From assembly GCA_020650975.1 (NCBI GenBank), contig JAIPMN010007552.1, forward strand, positions 1 to 20,920: 20,920 nt of DNA. The letters are read 5' to 3'. A program made the translations under genes and the position numbers. The stretch is from Apostichopus californicus (lineage: Eukaryota > Echinodermata > Holothuroidea > Aspidochirotida > Stichopodidae). The notes below the pieces were generated by a model. The model was given only the letters and a program-made list of their open reading frames with translations. It did no database searches and had not been told where the DNA came from. Of the stretch, positions 13,101 to 18,373 are shown piece by piece. Within the stretch, counting starts at the first letter, position 1. Every line of letters begins with the position of its first letter.

Positions 13101-16100
13101 TCAATTATGCCTAAGAATGCATCATTCGAACTCTGATCTTTGATTTTTCTCTTTCTTTTGTTTTTGTGGGGGAGGACCCCAGACCCCATACAATTTACTT
13201 TATACCAGAGAATATTTGAACATATCAATTTATCAATAGCCAAAGTTAAGTTCTTATGGCTGCTGTTAATTTCCTTTCCGTAGTATTGACATAGAGTCAT
13301 CTTCAAGGCTTTTTCCCTGGAAACTGTTCTTCATAACTTTCTTTCTTCCATTCAGGTCCGACGAACTGTGAAATTTCTCTGTTGCCTGTCACAGGGTGCT
13401 CTGATAATCACCCCAGAGTGGTTAGAAAGGAGTAAGCAACAGCAAACGTTTGTCGGTGAGTAGTGTCAATTCTGTTTGCTCTCTTGTCAGATTGGAATTA
13501 TAGTCATGCAGGGATGTGCCCAGGATTTCCTGAGTGCCGGGTATACTGATCTCCATCCTGGGGGAGGGGTCTAAGGGGGGAAGGGGTGTCCCCTTCCCCT
13601 TTGAGAAATTTTTCGATTTTTGAAGGTGCTCAGATGCCAAATGCTGACACTTGTGTAGCTTTCTAAGCACATACACAAGTACTAGGTTTGCTAACAATTT
13701 TACATTTTTAAATTTTTTTTAGTGAGATATATTACGTACCTGTAAAAGTTATTAGTTTGTTTCAAAGAGATCTTACAAGGGACCGATTGAGAGCCGTAAG
13801 TAATGTTTCTCCCATGCGTAACTGATGCATTATTAGTCTGTATGATTTTGGCATAGGCTAGGCCCAATTTATGTTGAATATATTGTTAGGAATGTCGGGA
13901 TTTTAGATGAAAATAGTGCTGGGTGGGATTCACGATTTTTAAGACAGTGCTGGGCGGTAATTTTTAGTGCTGGGCGGGGCCGCCCAGTGCCGCCCAGCGT
14001 GGGCACATCCCTGGTCATGTTAATTCAGCAAATCACAGAAGAGATAAAGTTGTAGATGGCTTGCTTTCATGAGCTATTTGTATTTTTGAGAGATTATATT
14101 AGCAATATTATTTTCTTTTGTATAAATCTCCTTCAATAGATGCAGCAGAGTTTATACTCGTAGATAAAGATGCAGAGAAACAACATAAATTCAAACTGCT
14201 TGGGTCACATGAGAAGGCAAGAGAGGGCACTCTTCTGACAGGATGGAAGGTCCACACCACTGCTAGCGTTAAACCGGAACCGGCCCACATGAAAGACATC
14301 ATAAGGAGTGCTGGTGGAGAGGTCAGTCTAGAGAGAATCAAAATACTTAGAAATTTTATAAATTTGCTCAAGTTTAGTGGGAAAATATTTCAAAAATCAA
14401 CAAATACAAATATTGGCTGTTTAATTTGGCTTTTTAGTGATTTTGGCATGAATAATGCACCCAACCACCCATGAAAAAAAAATATATATGTACATAATGA
14501 ATTTGCGTCCATCGCAGACCAAACCGCTACATTTGCATATTAATGAGATAAAATGCTGTTGATGTTCACAGACAGTTCCATTGCTGGTTTCATTTGTCCT
14601 TGCATACAACCAGCAAGACGAAAATAGAAAGGGTAATGCATCAGAGAAAGAATAATCCAGCAGGGACTGGGGGTGGGGTGGAGTGGGGTGAAGGGAGGGG
14701 TGCATCAGTGGGGGTGCAGGGGTGGAGGGAGGGGTGCAGGGGATATATTTTGACTGACTAAAGAGGAATCTAATCAAGGCATTTGTAGAGAGCATTGTCA
14801 AGACTGATCTACTTGAAATTGTCTCAGGAGGGGGGTGGGGGGAGGGGGTAGGTGGGAGGGGTACAGGGGATTGATTTGACTGACAAAAGAGGAACCTAAT
14901 CAAGGTATTTGCATTTGAACAACATAGCATTGTCAAGATTGATTTAATTGAAATTGTGTCAGCTTTGTTCCAAAATGGGAAACTGAAGCTAACAGATGTG
15001 ATCTCATCGGTGCACACTGGCAGTAAATATGATGTTTTGTGTGGCTTTAATGTTCATTTTTAACTTTAATCAATGACTCATTGGTCAGTTCAACATTCTC
15101 CAGGATGCCTAGGATCTGTTTCTCATTCGTCATTGGTCAGTTCAGCATTCTCCAGGATGCCTAGGATCTGTTTCTCATTCCTCATTGGTCAGTTCAGCAT
15201 TCTCCAGGATGCCTAGGATCTGTTTCTCATTCCTCATTGGTCAGTTCAGCATTCTCCAGGATGCCTAGGATCTGTTTCTCATTCGTCATTGGTCAGTTCA
15301 GCATTCTCCAGGATGCCTAGGATCTGTTTCTCATTCGTCATTGGTCAGTTCAGCATTCTCCAGGATGCCTAGGATCTGTTTCTCATTCCTCATTAGTCAG
15401 TTCAGCATTCTCCAGGATGCCTAGGATCTGTTTCTCATTCCTCATTGGTCAGTTCAGCATTCTCCAGGATGCCTAGGATCTGTTTCTCATTCGTCATTGG
15501 TCAGTTCAGCATTCTCCAGGATGCCTAGGATCTGTTTCTCATTCGTCATTGGTCAGTTCAGCATTCTCCAGGCTGCCTAGGATCTGTTTCTCATTCCTCA
15601 TTGGTCAGTTCAGCATTCTCCAGGATGCCTAGGATCTGTTTCTCATTCCTCATTGGTCAGTTCAACATTCTCCAGGATGCCTAGGATCTGTTTCTCATTC
15701 CTCATTGGTCAGTTCAGCATTCTCCAGGATGCCTAGGATCTGTTTCTCATTCGTCATTGGTCAGTTCAGCATTCTCCAGGATGCCTAGGATCTGTTTCTC
15801 ATTCCTCATTAGTCAGTCAAAAACCAATTTAAACGTGAACTGTCCTTCATGGTTAAGTTGATACAAAGTTGACACAAGTTGAGATTTATGTTTGACTATC
15901 TTCGATTTGTTCTGTCCACCTTAGATTCTCGCTCGGGTGCCTTGTCAGCAGCAGGAACGTACCGTGGTCATCTCGTGTCAAGAAGACTCGGCAAAGTGCC
16001 TCCCAGCAGTGGCTGCAGACATTCCTATTCTAACTGCTGAATTTCTCCTGACAGGCCTCTTGAGGCAAGAAATAGACACAGAAAGATATCCTTTACTAAC

Positions 16101-18017
16101 TAAATGTTGCATTCATAGACTTTATTTCTTTCATTTTTTGCTGAGATCAGGAACTGTGTTAATTCAAAACCCAAGAGCGTAATGGATCATCGTGAAAATA
16201 AAGAATATCATTATTTCTGAGACAGCTGTGTATTAAGGATAATTATTAAATATTATATTATTAATATAATATTATTAATATTATAATTGTTAATATAATA
16301 TTGTTAATATAATAATTGTTAATATTATATCATTAAGTATAATTATTTCACAGTCACAGCTGGTTTTTCCATGCCACGTCCGTTGTTGAGATCTGATACA
16401 AACTAAATACATTTCAGTTCCTAGCAGAAATACTGCTATTATAGACGATATGATTATCTGAGACAGAGTTATTATATTTTTAATCAAATTTCATGGTCAT
16501 AGCCTATTGTCTTGCCACTTTCATTGTTGCATATTCTTGAGTTGTGGGATTATATCACACAATTATATCACACATTACATTTCATTATTACATTACATTA
16601 CAATTATGTCACACGATACACATCACACATTATATCACACATATCACATATTATATCACACATGAGGGATTATATCACACAATTATATCACACATTACAT
16701 TTCATTATTACATTACATTACAATTATATCACACGATACACATCACACATTATATCACACATGAGGGATTATATCAGTGTTAAGATATATGGATATCTGT
16801 TTGTCTTTAAGGTGATTGGCTCATCCGTCATATGGTCAAATCCTCATCAGTAGTTAACTAGTCAGGCCTGTTCAGTAAACAAACAATTAGCTGACTTCAT
16901 CTCAAACTTGACAACCTTATTGAATTATAGATATTGAACATAAGCAACATTTAACCAACTTTAACCCACATAACCTTTGAGGTAGTTCTTATGTTAACAT
17001 CACTGAGCTTTGACATGCAAGATTTGTCACTCCTTACACATTGAAGGCTTACATTAACATTATGTTTAATGAGAATAGTACATTTCTGAATGGAATTGGA
17101 ATATGATTCCCAGGTCCATGTTATACAAGTATACATTAGACATGTCTATTGTAATGTAATGTAAATAATTCTTATCAAACTCCTTACCTGTATAACACCT
17201 CATCACGTCTTACAAGCATAAAATAAAAACAAAACAATCTTACAAATCAAACAATTATGAAAAAAAACAGTAAGATTTAAGCATATACAGAGGACAATTA
17301 GGTAATAAAAATAAGAATTATGAAAAGTTAATAAGGAATGTGTAAAATTCCAATTACAGAAAGTTTTTGATGAAATTATATAGGAATCACAACCAACTAA
17401 AGGATGGATAGTTATGTTGGTAGAAAAACCGGTCTAGTTGTAACCCTTAGGTCACTCTTACGAAATCCCCTTCTAGCCAAACATATCCAGTTTGTTTCTA
17501 AATACCCAATCAGGTTTTCTAATGTTCATTTACATTCAAATTTAAATCAATCAGGTAAGACATCTCCCAATAATTGATAAATGTTATTTTTTAGAATGAC
17601 AAGAGACATTTAGTTGGTTAATATGTAAATTTTTGTATTTTTGTAAATTTCGGTAATATTTTTTATAAAAATTTTTCGTAAATTTGTAAATTTTTGTAAA
17701 AATTGTTTTGTAAAAATTTGTATAATTTTGTATAAAAAATTTGTCAACAATTTTTGGAAATTAATTTTTTTGGAAATAATTTGTGTAATATTTTTGTAAA
17801 TTTATGTAATATTTTTGTAAATTTTTGTTAATTTATGTAAATTTAGTTGGTATATATGTAACAGTTGGAGGGACTGACGTTTTCGATCCTAGTTCTCACT
17901 GTTTACAAATTGCTTCCTTGACTCTCCATTACTTATCGTCTTCCAATCCTAGCTGCGGCTGATTCCTCTACACCTGGAAAGAAGTCCAAGTCATCTACAA
18001 GATCAAGAAGGAGGTAG
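1020..18017 (+). CDS. MDC1: MDC1-like DNA-damage checkpoint mediator gene, 5'-partial, 13 exons
   Basis: Joined exons: 1020-1106, 1963-2031, 2846-2935, 4130-4305, 5197-5419, 6877-8060, 9184-11121, 11621-11806, 12728-12796, 13356-13455, 14140-14321, 15925-16085, 17933-18017. They total 4550 nt and give one open frame of 1515 residues plus stop, with residue 1 being the first full codon of the first visible exon. Eleven introns are GT-AG and the last is AT-AC. The identification rests on the C-terminal tandem BRCT (about residues 1303-1500), which matches vertebrate MDC1 at KVMFTGV, HLVTDKVRRTVKFL and AEFLLTGLLRQE. Upstream lie TQ sites, acidic CK2-type patches and long charged disordered stretches, the same architecture as MDC1. 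In vertebrates the protein sits in the nucleus on gamma-H2AX chromatin and recruits ATM, NBS1 and RNF8. The N-terminal FHA domain is expected upstream of the window. PTIP and other BRCT proteins fit less well because the RRTVKFL and PEFLLTG-type blocks are MDC1-specific to my knowledge. Confidence 0.93.
1107..1962 (+). other. Intron with GTAC-rich repeats and a G-run
   Basis: The intron is GT-AG. From about 1460 to 1745 it has scattered copies of GAGTACAAGTATGAGTAC-like sequence, including a duplicated block (about 1629-1673 and 1703-1742, sharing GAGTAGGAGTGCAAGCAAT) separated by a run of 15 G (about 1685-1699). A second purine-rich tract lies at 1195-1260. No gene seen. Confidence 0.7.
1963..2031 (+). 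CDS. MDC1: MDC1 exon 2 of window: TQAV plus acidic unit
   Basis: The acceptor is TTTTTATTCAAAG and the donor is GAAG|GTAACC. The exon is 69 nt, phase 1-1. It encodes residues 30-51 with LYEAETQAV (T39-Q40) followed by VSEDDDDE. It is nearly the same nonapeptide as in the preceding exon. The flanking introns are unrelated in sequence by eye, so the duplication is old or has been eroded outside the coding part. Confidence 0.85.
2032..2845 (+). other. Intron carrying an inverted pair of palindromic repeats
   Basis: GT-AG intron. It holds C-rich low-complexity sequence (2155-2290) and two inverted copies of the dispersed palindromic repeat (2354-2397 and 2413-2454). The short reading frames in it are uninformative. 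Confidence 0.7.
2354..2454. repeat. Foldback pair of the GATCCTGCTAGGATC dispersed repeat
   Basis: The minus-strand copy at 2354-2397 has the palindrome GATCCTAGCAGGATC at 2371-2385. The plus-strand copy at 2413-2454 is CTCTGAAGGAAATCCTGGTAGGATCGAAAC-like. Between them, AGGCAAAACT and AGTTTGCCT can also pair, so the whole block can fold back. Other copies lie at 17861-17893, 18210-18250 and 19533-19571. Confidence 0.8.
2846..2935 (+). CDS. MDC1: MDC1 exon 3 of window: TQAV plus SDT-type acidic unit
   Basis: The acceptor is TATTTTCTTTGCAG and the donor is AGAG|GTAAGG. The exon is 90 nt, phase 1-1. It encodes residues 53-81 with LYELATQAV (T64-Q65) and then MDDSDTERR (S72-D-T74). Acidic-flanked S-D-T is the core of the SDT repeats that, once CK2-phosphorylated, bind NBS1 in vertebrate MDC1. 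Here it is a single imperfect copy, so NBS1 binding is an inference. Confidence 0.87.
2936..4129 (+). other. Intron with TTGTTATTTTG microrepeat and a 37-bp duplication
   Basis: GT-AG intron. 3110-3200 is an irregular array of TTGTTATTTTGTTAATTTG. A 26-bp sequence containing CCCTGGACACACCATATCCC occurs twice (3576-3601 and 3613-3638), with a decayed relative near 3650-3710. No gene seen. Confidence 0.7.
4130..4305 (+). CDS. MDC1: MDC1 exon 4 of window: Ser/Thr-Pro rich segment
   Basis: The acceptor is TCTCTCTTTTTCAG, a strong polypyrimidine tract, and the donor is AAG|GTAATC. The exon is 176 nt, entered in phase 1 and left in phase 0. It encodes residues 83-140, with basic patches (SAKKPRE, STKKTPGR), SP and TP sites (FSPTK, KTPGR) and a hydrophobic DSFIFNG near the end. 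No domain is recognised. The frame joins correctly on both sides. Confidence 0.8.
4484..5170 (+). repeat. 35-bp minisatellite, about 19-20 copies
   Basis: The unit ATGTTATTGTTGTTTATCAT, followed by a GCACGAGCCCCATCT-like half, recurs with a constant 35-bp step from 4519 to 5149, with a degenerate first copy from about 4484 and a mutated last copy. Copies differ mainly at CACGAG/CATGAG and CCCC/CTCC/CTTC. It fills the intron between exons at 4130-4305 and 5197-5419, ending 26 nt before the acceptor. Because 35 is not a multiple of 3 and the unit has no stop, all three plus frames stay open, so the long reading frames here are not genes. Confidence 0.95.
5197..5419 (+). CDS. MDC1: MDC1 exon 5 of window: acidic segment
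   Basis: The acceptor is CATTTGTAATCTTCAG, starting 26 nt after the 35-bp minisatellite ends, and the donor is GAAG|GTAAGG. The exon is 223 nt, entered in phase 0 and left in phase 1. It encodes residues 141-214, strongly acidic. LDSEDTDLDES (S152, T155) resembles the CK2-type SDTD motifs of MDC1 with one extra residue between S and D-T-D. No folded domain is recognised. Confidence 0.83.
5420..6876 (+). other. Intron with unique AT-rich half and an AT-rich tandem half
   Basis: GT-AG intron, the second largest upstream of the BRCT exons. 5420-6130 is unique AT-rich DNA with no exon signals seen. 6130-6710 is the AT-rich tandem array listed separately. Confidence 0.7.
6140..6705 (+). repeat. 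Degenerate AT-rich tandem array
   Basis: Many irregular copies of TTATGTATATACTATATCACC or TCAGCATACAT with spacings of about 30-60 bp. The open frames through it encode only Tyr/Ile/Val low-complexity peptide in several frames and are discounted. Confidence 0.85.
6877..8060 (+). CDS. MDC1: MDC1 exon 6 of window: TQxYG cluster exon
   Basis: The acceptor is ATTTTTTTTCTTTCATAG and the donor is GATATG|GTGAGT. The exon is 1184 nt, entered in phase 1 and left in phase 0, and encodes residues 216-609. It carries five T-Q-x-Y-G motifs at 7407-7421, 7779-7793, 7893-7907, 7989-8003 and 8028-8042 (T392, T516, T554, T586, T599), most in an acidic setting such as DDTEETQAYG. A 138-bp internal duplication (7289-7426 and 7661-7798) supplies the first two. 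A module around TIDRPNIEFLTTPERE (about 7447-7655) recurs in the next exon. By analogy with vertebrate MDC1, the TQ cluster is the ATM-phosphorylated docking region for the RNF8 FHA domain. The rest is predicted disordered. Confidence 0.9.
7289..7426 (+). repeat. Coding duplication, first copy (TQAYG module)
   Basis: This 138-bp segment matches 7661-7798 with an exact 372-bp offset (124 codons) and only a few substitutions. It encodes an ETD-rich stretch ending DDTEETQAYGM. Frame is preserved, so the duplication adds one TQ docking site. Confidence 0.9.
7447..7655 (+). repeat. Inter-exon duplicated module, copy in exon 6
   Basis: About 209 bp aligning without gaps to 9860-10068 (offset 2413). 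By eye there are about eight differences, and about 110 bp around 7477-7588 look identical. The encoded module has basic SSRKRRT, then IDRPNIEFLTTPEREEAER and SPLRKSRRSSTRE. It carries TP and SP sites. Confidence 0.9.
7661..7798 (+). repeat. Coding duplication, second copy (TQAYG module)
   Basis: Partner of 7289-7426, lying downstream of the TIDRPNIEFLTTPERE module. Differences include D/E and V/I swaps and VVCPIE versus MVGPIE. Confidence 0.9.
8061..9183 (+). other. Intron with a MITE-like element and A-rich end
   Basis: GT-AG intron. It holds an inverted-repeat element (8114-8415), related short segments (GGCGACCTT plus TTCCGTAGCTA near 8175 and 8585), and an A-rich tract with AATAAATAATCAGAAA repeats at 9065-9147 just before the acceptor. 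No gene seen. A long minus-strand frame across 7659-8243 is antisense to the exon and is not supported. Confidence 0.7.
8114..8415. mobile_element. Possible MITE with 18-bp terminal inverted repeats
   Basis: CCTGGTATTCAAACTGGG (8114-8131) is the reverse complement of 8398-8415 at 17 of 18 positions. The 302-bp span has no coding potential. I could not find a clear target-site duplication, so the family is unknown. Confidence 0.55.
9184..11121 (+). CDS. MDC1: MDC1 exon 7 of window: long charged disordered exon
   Basis: The acceptor is TACTTTAATCCATCAG and the donor is GCCTCAGAG|GTTTGT, rather weak. The exon is 1938 nt, phase 0 at both ends, and encodes residues 610-1255. Order: SQ-containing start (VADSQEAG), a serine-rich tract (9460-9540), acidic runs (9600-9690), KAKVEDEEAK-type Glu/Lys repeats (about 9755-9825), then the TIDRPNIEFLTTPERE module (9860-10068), which is a near copy of exon 6. 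After that come many basic RGR, STR and RSKK patches (GRRTRGRGRGQ at about 10137-10170; RSTRNTRGGRGN at about 10339-10377; STRGRGGSK at about 10781-10808). No folded domain is recognised. It is comparable in position and character to the repeat-rich middle of vertebrate MDC1, which contacts chromatin, although the repeat itself differs. An in-frame ATG at 9148 lies in the intron and is not needed. Confidence 0.88.
9860..10068 (+). repeat. Inter-exon duplicated module, copy in exon 7
   Basis: Partner of 7447-7655 on the other side of a 1.1-kb intron. The near identity, including third codon positions, means recent duplication or ongoing gene conversion. Confidence 0.9.
11122..11620 (+). other. 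Intron, unique sequence
   Basis: GT-AG intron of 499 bp. AT-rich. A short inverted repeat (GAACTGGTTT / AAACTAGTTTT) lies near 11398-11425. Nothing else seen. Confidence 0.6.
11621..11806 (+). CDS. MDC1: MDC1 exon 8 of window: linker and first strand of BRCT1
   Basis: The acceptor is CTTATTTTATCGTTTAG and the donor is GAGAAG|GTATTA. The exon is 186 nt, phase 0-0, encoding residues 1256-1317. A basic Ser/Thr-rich linker is followed by PKVMFTGVIDKSGEK, the first strand and phosphate-binding loop of BRCT1. T1308-G1309 correspond to human T1898-G1899, which contact the phosphoserine of gamma-H2AX. Confidence 0.93.
11807..12727 (+). other. Intron with simple repeats
   Basis: GT-AG intron. It has a TTAA tetranucleotide run (about 11977-12000), a CT-rich then CAAA-rich tract (12245-12290) and a C/T-rich tract (12445-12500). 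No gene seen. Confidence 0.65.
12728..12796 (+). CDS. MDC1: MDC1 exon 9 of window: BRCT1 core
   Basis: The acceptor is TATCTTTGTTTTGACAG and the donor is GATAAA|GTAAGT. The exon is 69 nt, phase 0-0, encoding residues 1318-1340. SLGGELVESVFDCTHLVTDK holds the GG turn and the THLV strand typical of BRCT domains, matching the MDC1 pattern GG...HLVTD. Confidence 0.94.
12797..13355 (+). other. Intron with a G-run
   Basis: GT-AG intron of 559 bp with a G-rich run at 13006-13024. The short frames crossing it from the exon have no coding support. Confidence 0.6.
13356..13455 (+). CDS. MDC1: MDC1 exon 10 of window: BRCT1 C-terminal half
   Basis: The acceptor is CTTTCTTCCATTCAG and the donor is GTCG|GTGAGT. 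The exon is 100 nt, entered in phase 0 and left in phase 1, encoding residues 1341-1373. VRRTVKFLCCLSQG carries R1343 and K1346, equivalent to human R1933 and K1936 of the phosphoserine pocket. The T1308-K1346 spacing (38 residues) equals the human spacing. ITPEWLERS is the conserved BRCT tryptophan helix. Confidence 0.95.
13456..14139 (+). other. Intron mostly occupied by a MITE
   Basis: GT-AG intron of 684 bp. 13509-14013 is the inverted-repeat element listed separately, leaving about 50 and 125 bp of original intron. Confidence 0.75.
13509..14013. mobile_element. hAT-like MITE with perfect 14-bp inverted repeats
   Basis: CAGGGATGTGCCCA (13509-13522) is the exact reverse complement of 14000-14013. 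GTCATG directly flanks both ends (13503-13508 and 14014-14019). The ends start CAGGG as in many hAT elements, but the visible duplication is 6 bp rather than the usual 8. The 505-bp body has no transposase. Its 3' part has several GTGCTGGGCGG / CCGCCCAGTG self-complementary segments. Confidence 0.8.
14140..14321 (+). CDS. MDC1: MDC1 exon 11 of window: inter-BRCT linker and start of BRCT2
   Basis: The acceptor is AATCTCCTTCAATAG and the donor is GGAGAG|GTCAGT. The exon is 182 nt, entered in phase 1 and left in phase 0, encoding residues 1375-1434. EFILVDKDAEKQHKFKL, then AREGTLLTGWKVHTT and MKDIIRSAGGE, follow the MDC1 linker and the first strand and helix of BRCT2 (human counterparts include YVVTDPEQEK and IISCCGG). 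Confidence 0.94.
14660..14962 (+). repeat. Duplicated G-rich block
   Basis: G-rich tracts at 14665-14743 and 14826-14870 are each followed by a related unique segment (about 14744-14826 and 14868-14962, sharing TTTGACTGAC, AAAGAGGAA and TAATCAAGG). Several GGGG runs lie close together, so RNA or DNA quadruplexes are possible. Confidence 0.75.
15079..15817 (+). repeat. 52-bp minisatellite, 14 copies plus a partial
   Basis: Units start at 15079 and every 52 bp to 15755, with a partial copy at 15807. Each runs CATTGGTCAGTTCAGCATTC, then CTCCAGGATGCCTAGGATCT, then GTTTCTCATTCS. Copies are almost identical; G/C at one position of TCATTCSTCATT and rare A/G changes separate subtypes. It lies 107 bp before the acceptor of the BRCT2 core exon. 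Confidence 0.96.
15925..16085 (+). CDS. MDC1: MDC1 exon 12 of window: BRCT2 core
   Basis: The acceptor is TTGTTCTGTCCACCTTAG. The exon is 161 nt, entered in phase 0 and left in phase 2 at an ATATCCTTT junction rather than a GT donor. It encodes residues 1435-1487. RTVVISCQED and IPILTAEFLLTGLLRQEID match the vertebrate MDC1 BRCT2 (RVVITCPQD and LPLLSPEFLLTGVLKQE). Reading on past 16085 gives an unrelated tail ending at a stop at 16180-16182. Confidence 0.92.
16197..16202 (+). promoter_or_regulatory. Possible intronic polyadenylation signal
   Basis: AATAAA lies 15 nt after the stop that would be used if the AT-AC intron were retained (16180-16182). It could end a truncated transcript. It could also be chance in AT-rich DNA. 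Confidence 0.3.
16205..16345. repeat. AT-rich palindromic tract
   Basis: From 16240 to 16340 the sequence is almost only A and T, built of AATATTATTAATATAATATT-like self-complementary units, and could form cruciforms or hairpins. Confidence 0.7.
16546..16780 (+). repeat. TCACA-rich direct repeat, two copies
   Basis: A unit starting GGGATTATATCACACAATTA begins at 16546 and again at 16666, and its start recurs at about 16765. The second copy lacks about 20 bp. The protein-like frames here are artefacts. Confidence 0.85.
17620..17850 (+). repeat. TTTTGTAAATTT simple-repeat tract
   Basis: Irregular iterations of TTTGTAAATTTTTGTAA through the 3' part of the last intron, ending about 60 bp before the U12 branch site. 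Confidence 0.75.
17861..17893 (-). repeat. Dispersed palindromic repeat, minus-strand copy
   Basis: Read on the minus strand it gives CTAGGATCGAAAACGTCAGT followed by CCCTCCAACTGT. It matches the plus-strand copies at 18210 and 19533. It sits just upstream of the U12 branch site. Confidence 0.75.
17933..18017 (+). CDS. MDC1: MDC1 last exon: end of BRCT2 and basic C-terminus
   Basis: The exon is entered after ...CTCTCCATTAC, the 3' end of an AT-AC intron, and ends at the stop TAG 18015-18017. With the two bases AG carried over from the previous exon it reads SYRLPILAAADSSTPGKK and continues to ...RSRRR (residues 1488-1515). The first residues align in position with the human ending FVLSPLEMSS. 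The tail is basic and Ser/Thr rich, and could help nuclear localisation. A GT-AG alternative (acceptor ...AATCCTAG at 17952) would need a very poor donor and a different frame. Confidence 0.82.
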
Positions 18018-18209
18018 CCAATCCAAAGCTCAAAGAGAGAAAGAAACAGACCGATAGTAAAACTGCTTAATATCTAAATGCAAAAAGCCTGTGAAGAGGG
18101 AGGGATCTGTGCAGGAGCTACTTCAGAGGCTTACTCAGCAGAAAACTAAGATCACCATAATTCCAATCCGTGTCTCTCGATGTCTTCTTAGTTTCGTTTT
18201 ATTTTCATC

Positions 18210-18250
18210 GAGCCTCTGGCAAAGATCCTGCTAGGATCGAAACGTTTGGC
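18210..18250 (+). repeat. Dispersed palindromic repeat, plus-strand copy
   Basis: GAGCCTCTGGCAAA, then the perfect stem-loop GATCCTGCTAGGATC (18224-18238), then GAAACGTTTGGCTC. It lies in the probable 3' UTR. Confidence 0.8.
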
Positions 18251-18367
18251 TCTGTATATATATATTACATATTATATATCACTCCAAAGCTGGTGAGCGA
18301 GAGAGAGCGAGAATATGGCGTGAAAGTCATCAATAATTTAAATGCCAAATAATAACCATTCCAAATC

Positions 18368-18373
18368 AATAAA
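18368..18373 (+). promoter_or_regulatory. Polyadenylation signal AATAAA
   Basis: First canonical hexamer downstream of the stop codon (351 nt after it). A later AATAAA occurs near 18503. Which one is used cannot be told from sequence. Confidence 0.5.

Larger units (their letters stand above)
14322..15924 (+). other. Intron with G-rich duplication and a 52-bp minisatellite
   Basis: GT-AG intron of 1603 bp splitting BRCT2. It contains a duplicated G-rich block (14660-14962) and the 52-bp array (15079-15817). A long minus-strand frame at 14421-15017 is low-complexity Pro/Ser sequence caused by the G-rich tracts. Confidence 0.75.
16086..17932 (+). other. U12-type AT-AC intron (last intron of MDC1)
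   Basis: The 5' splice site ATATCCTTT (16086-16094) is the exact minor-spliceosome consensus. The branch site TTCCTTGAC (17914-17922) fits the U12 consensus TTCCTTRAY, and the intron ends in AC (17931-17932), 11 nt after the branch A (17921), which is the short spacing typical of this class. The exon frame closes only with this join. The intron is 1847 nt. It contains a possible intronic polyadenylation signal, an AT-rich palindromic tract (16240-16340), TCACA-rich repeats (16546-16780) and TTTTGTAAATTT repeats (17620-17850). Nothing else coding was seen. Confidence 0.85.
18018..18373 (+). other. Probable 3' untranslated region
   Basis: From the MDC1 stop to AATAAA at 18368-18373 (context TCAATAAACGG). 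It includes a copy of the dispersed palindromic repeat. The short frame here is not conserved with anything I know. Confidence 0.6.

Noticed and set aside
14421-15017. 198-residue minus-strand frame
   Set aside because: Pro-rich low complexity from the G-rich duplication; no start context or homology seen.
15079-15817. CRISPR-like array
   Set aside because: Repeats are head-to-tail without unique spacers, in a eukaryotic intron; the same applies to the 84- and 35-bp arrays.
17947-17952. GT-AG acceptor CCTAG as the start of the last exon
   Set aside because: Needs a donor near 16105 (AAAT|GTTGCA) that is very poor and gives a different, longer frame without resemblance to the MDC1 C-terminus.
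18215-18250. Functional hammerhead ribozyme
   Set aside because: The GATCC stem starts directly after CTGAA, so the canonical CUGANGA core followed by a separate stem II is missing; only a resemblance is claimed.
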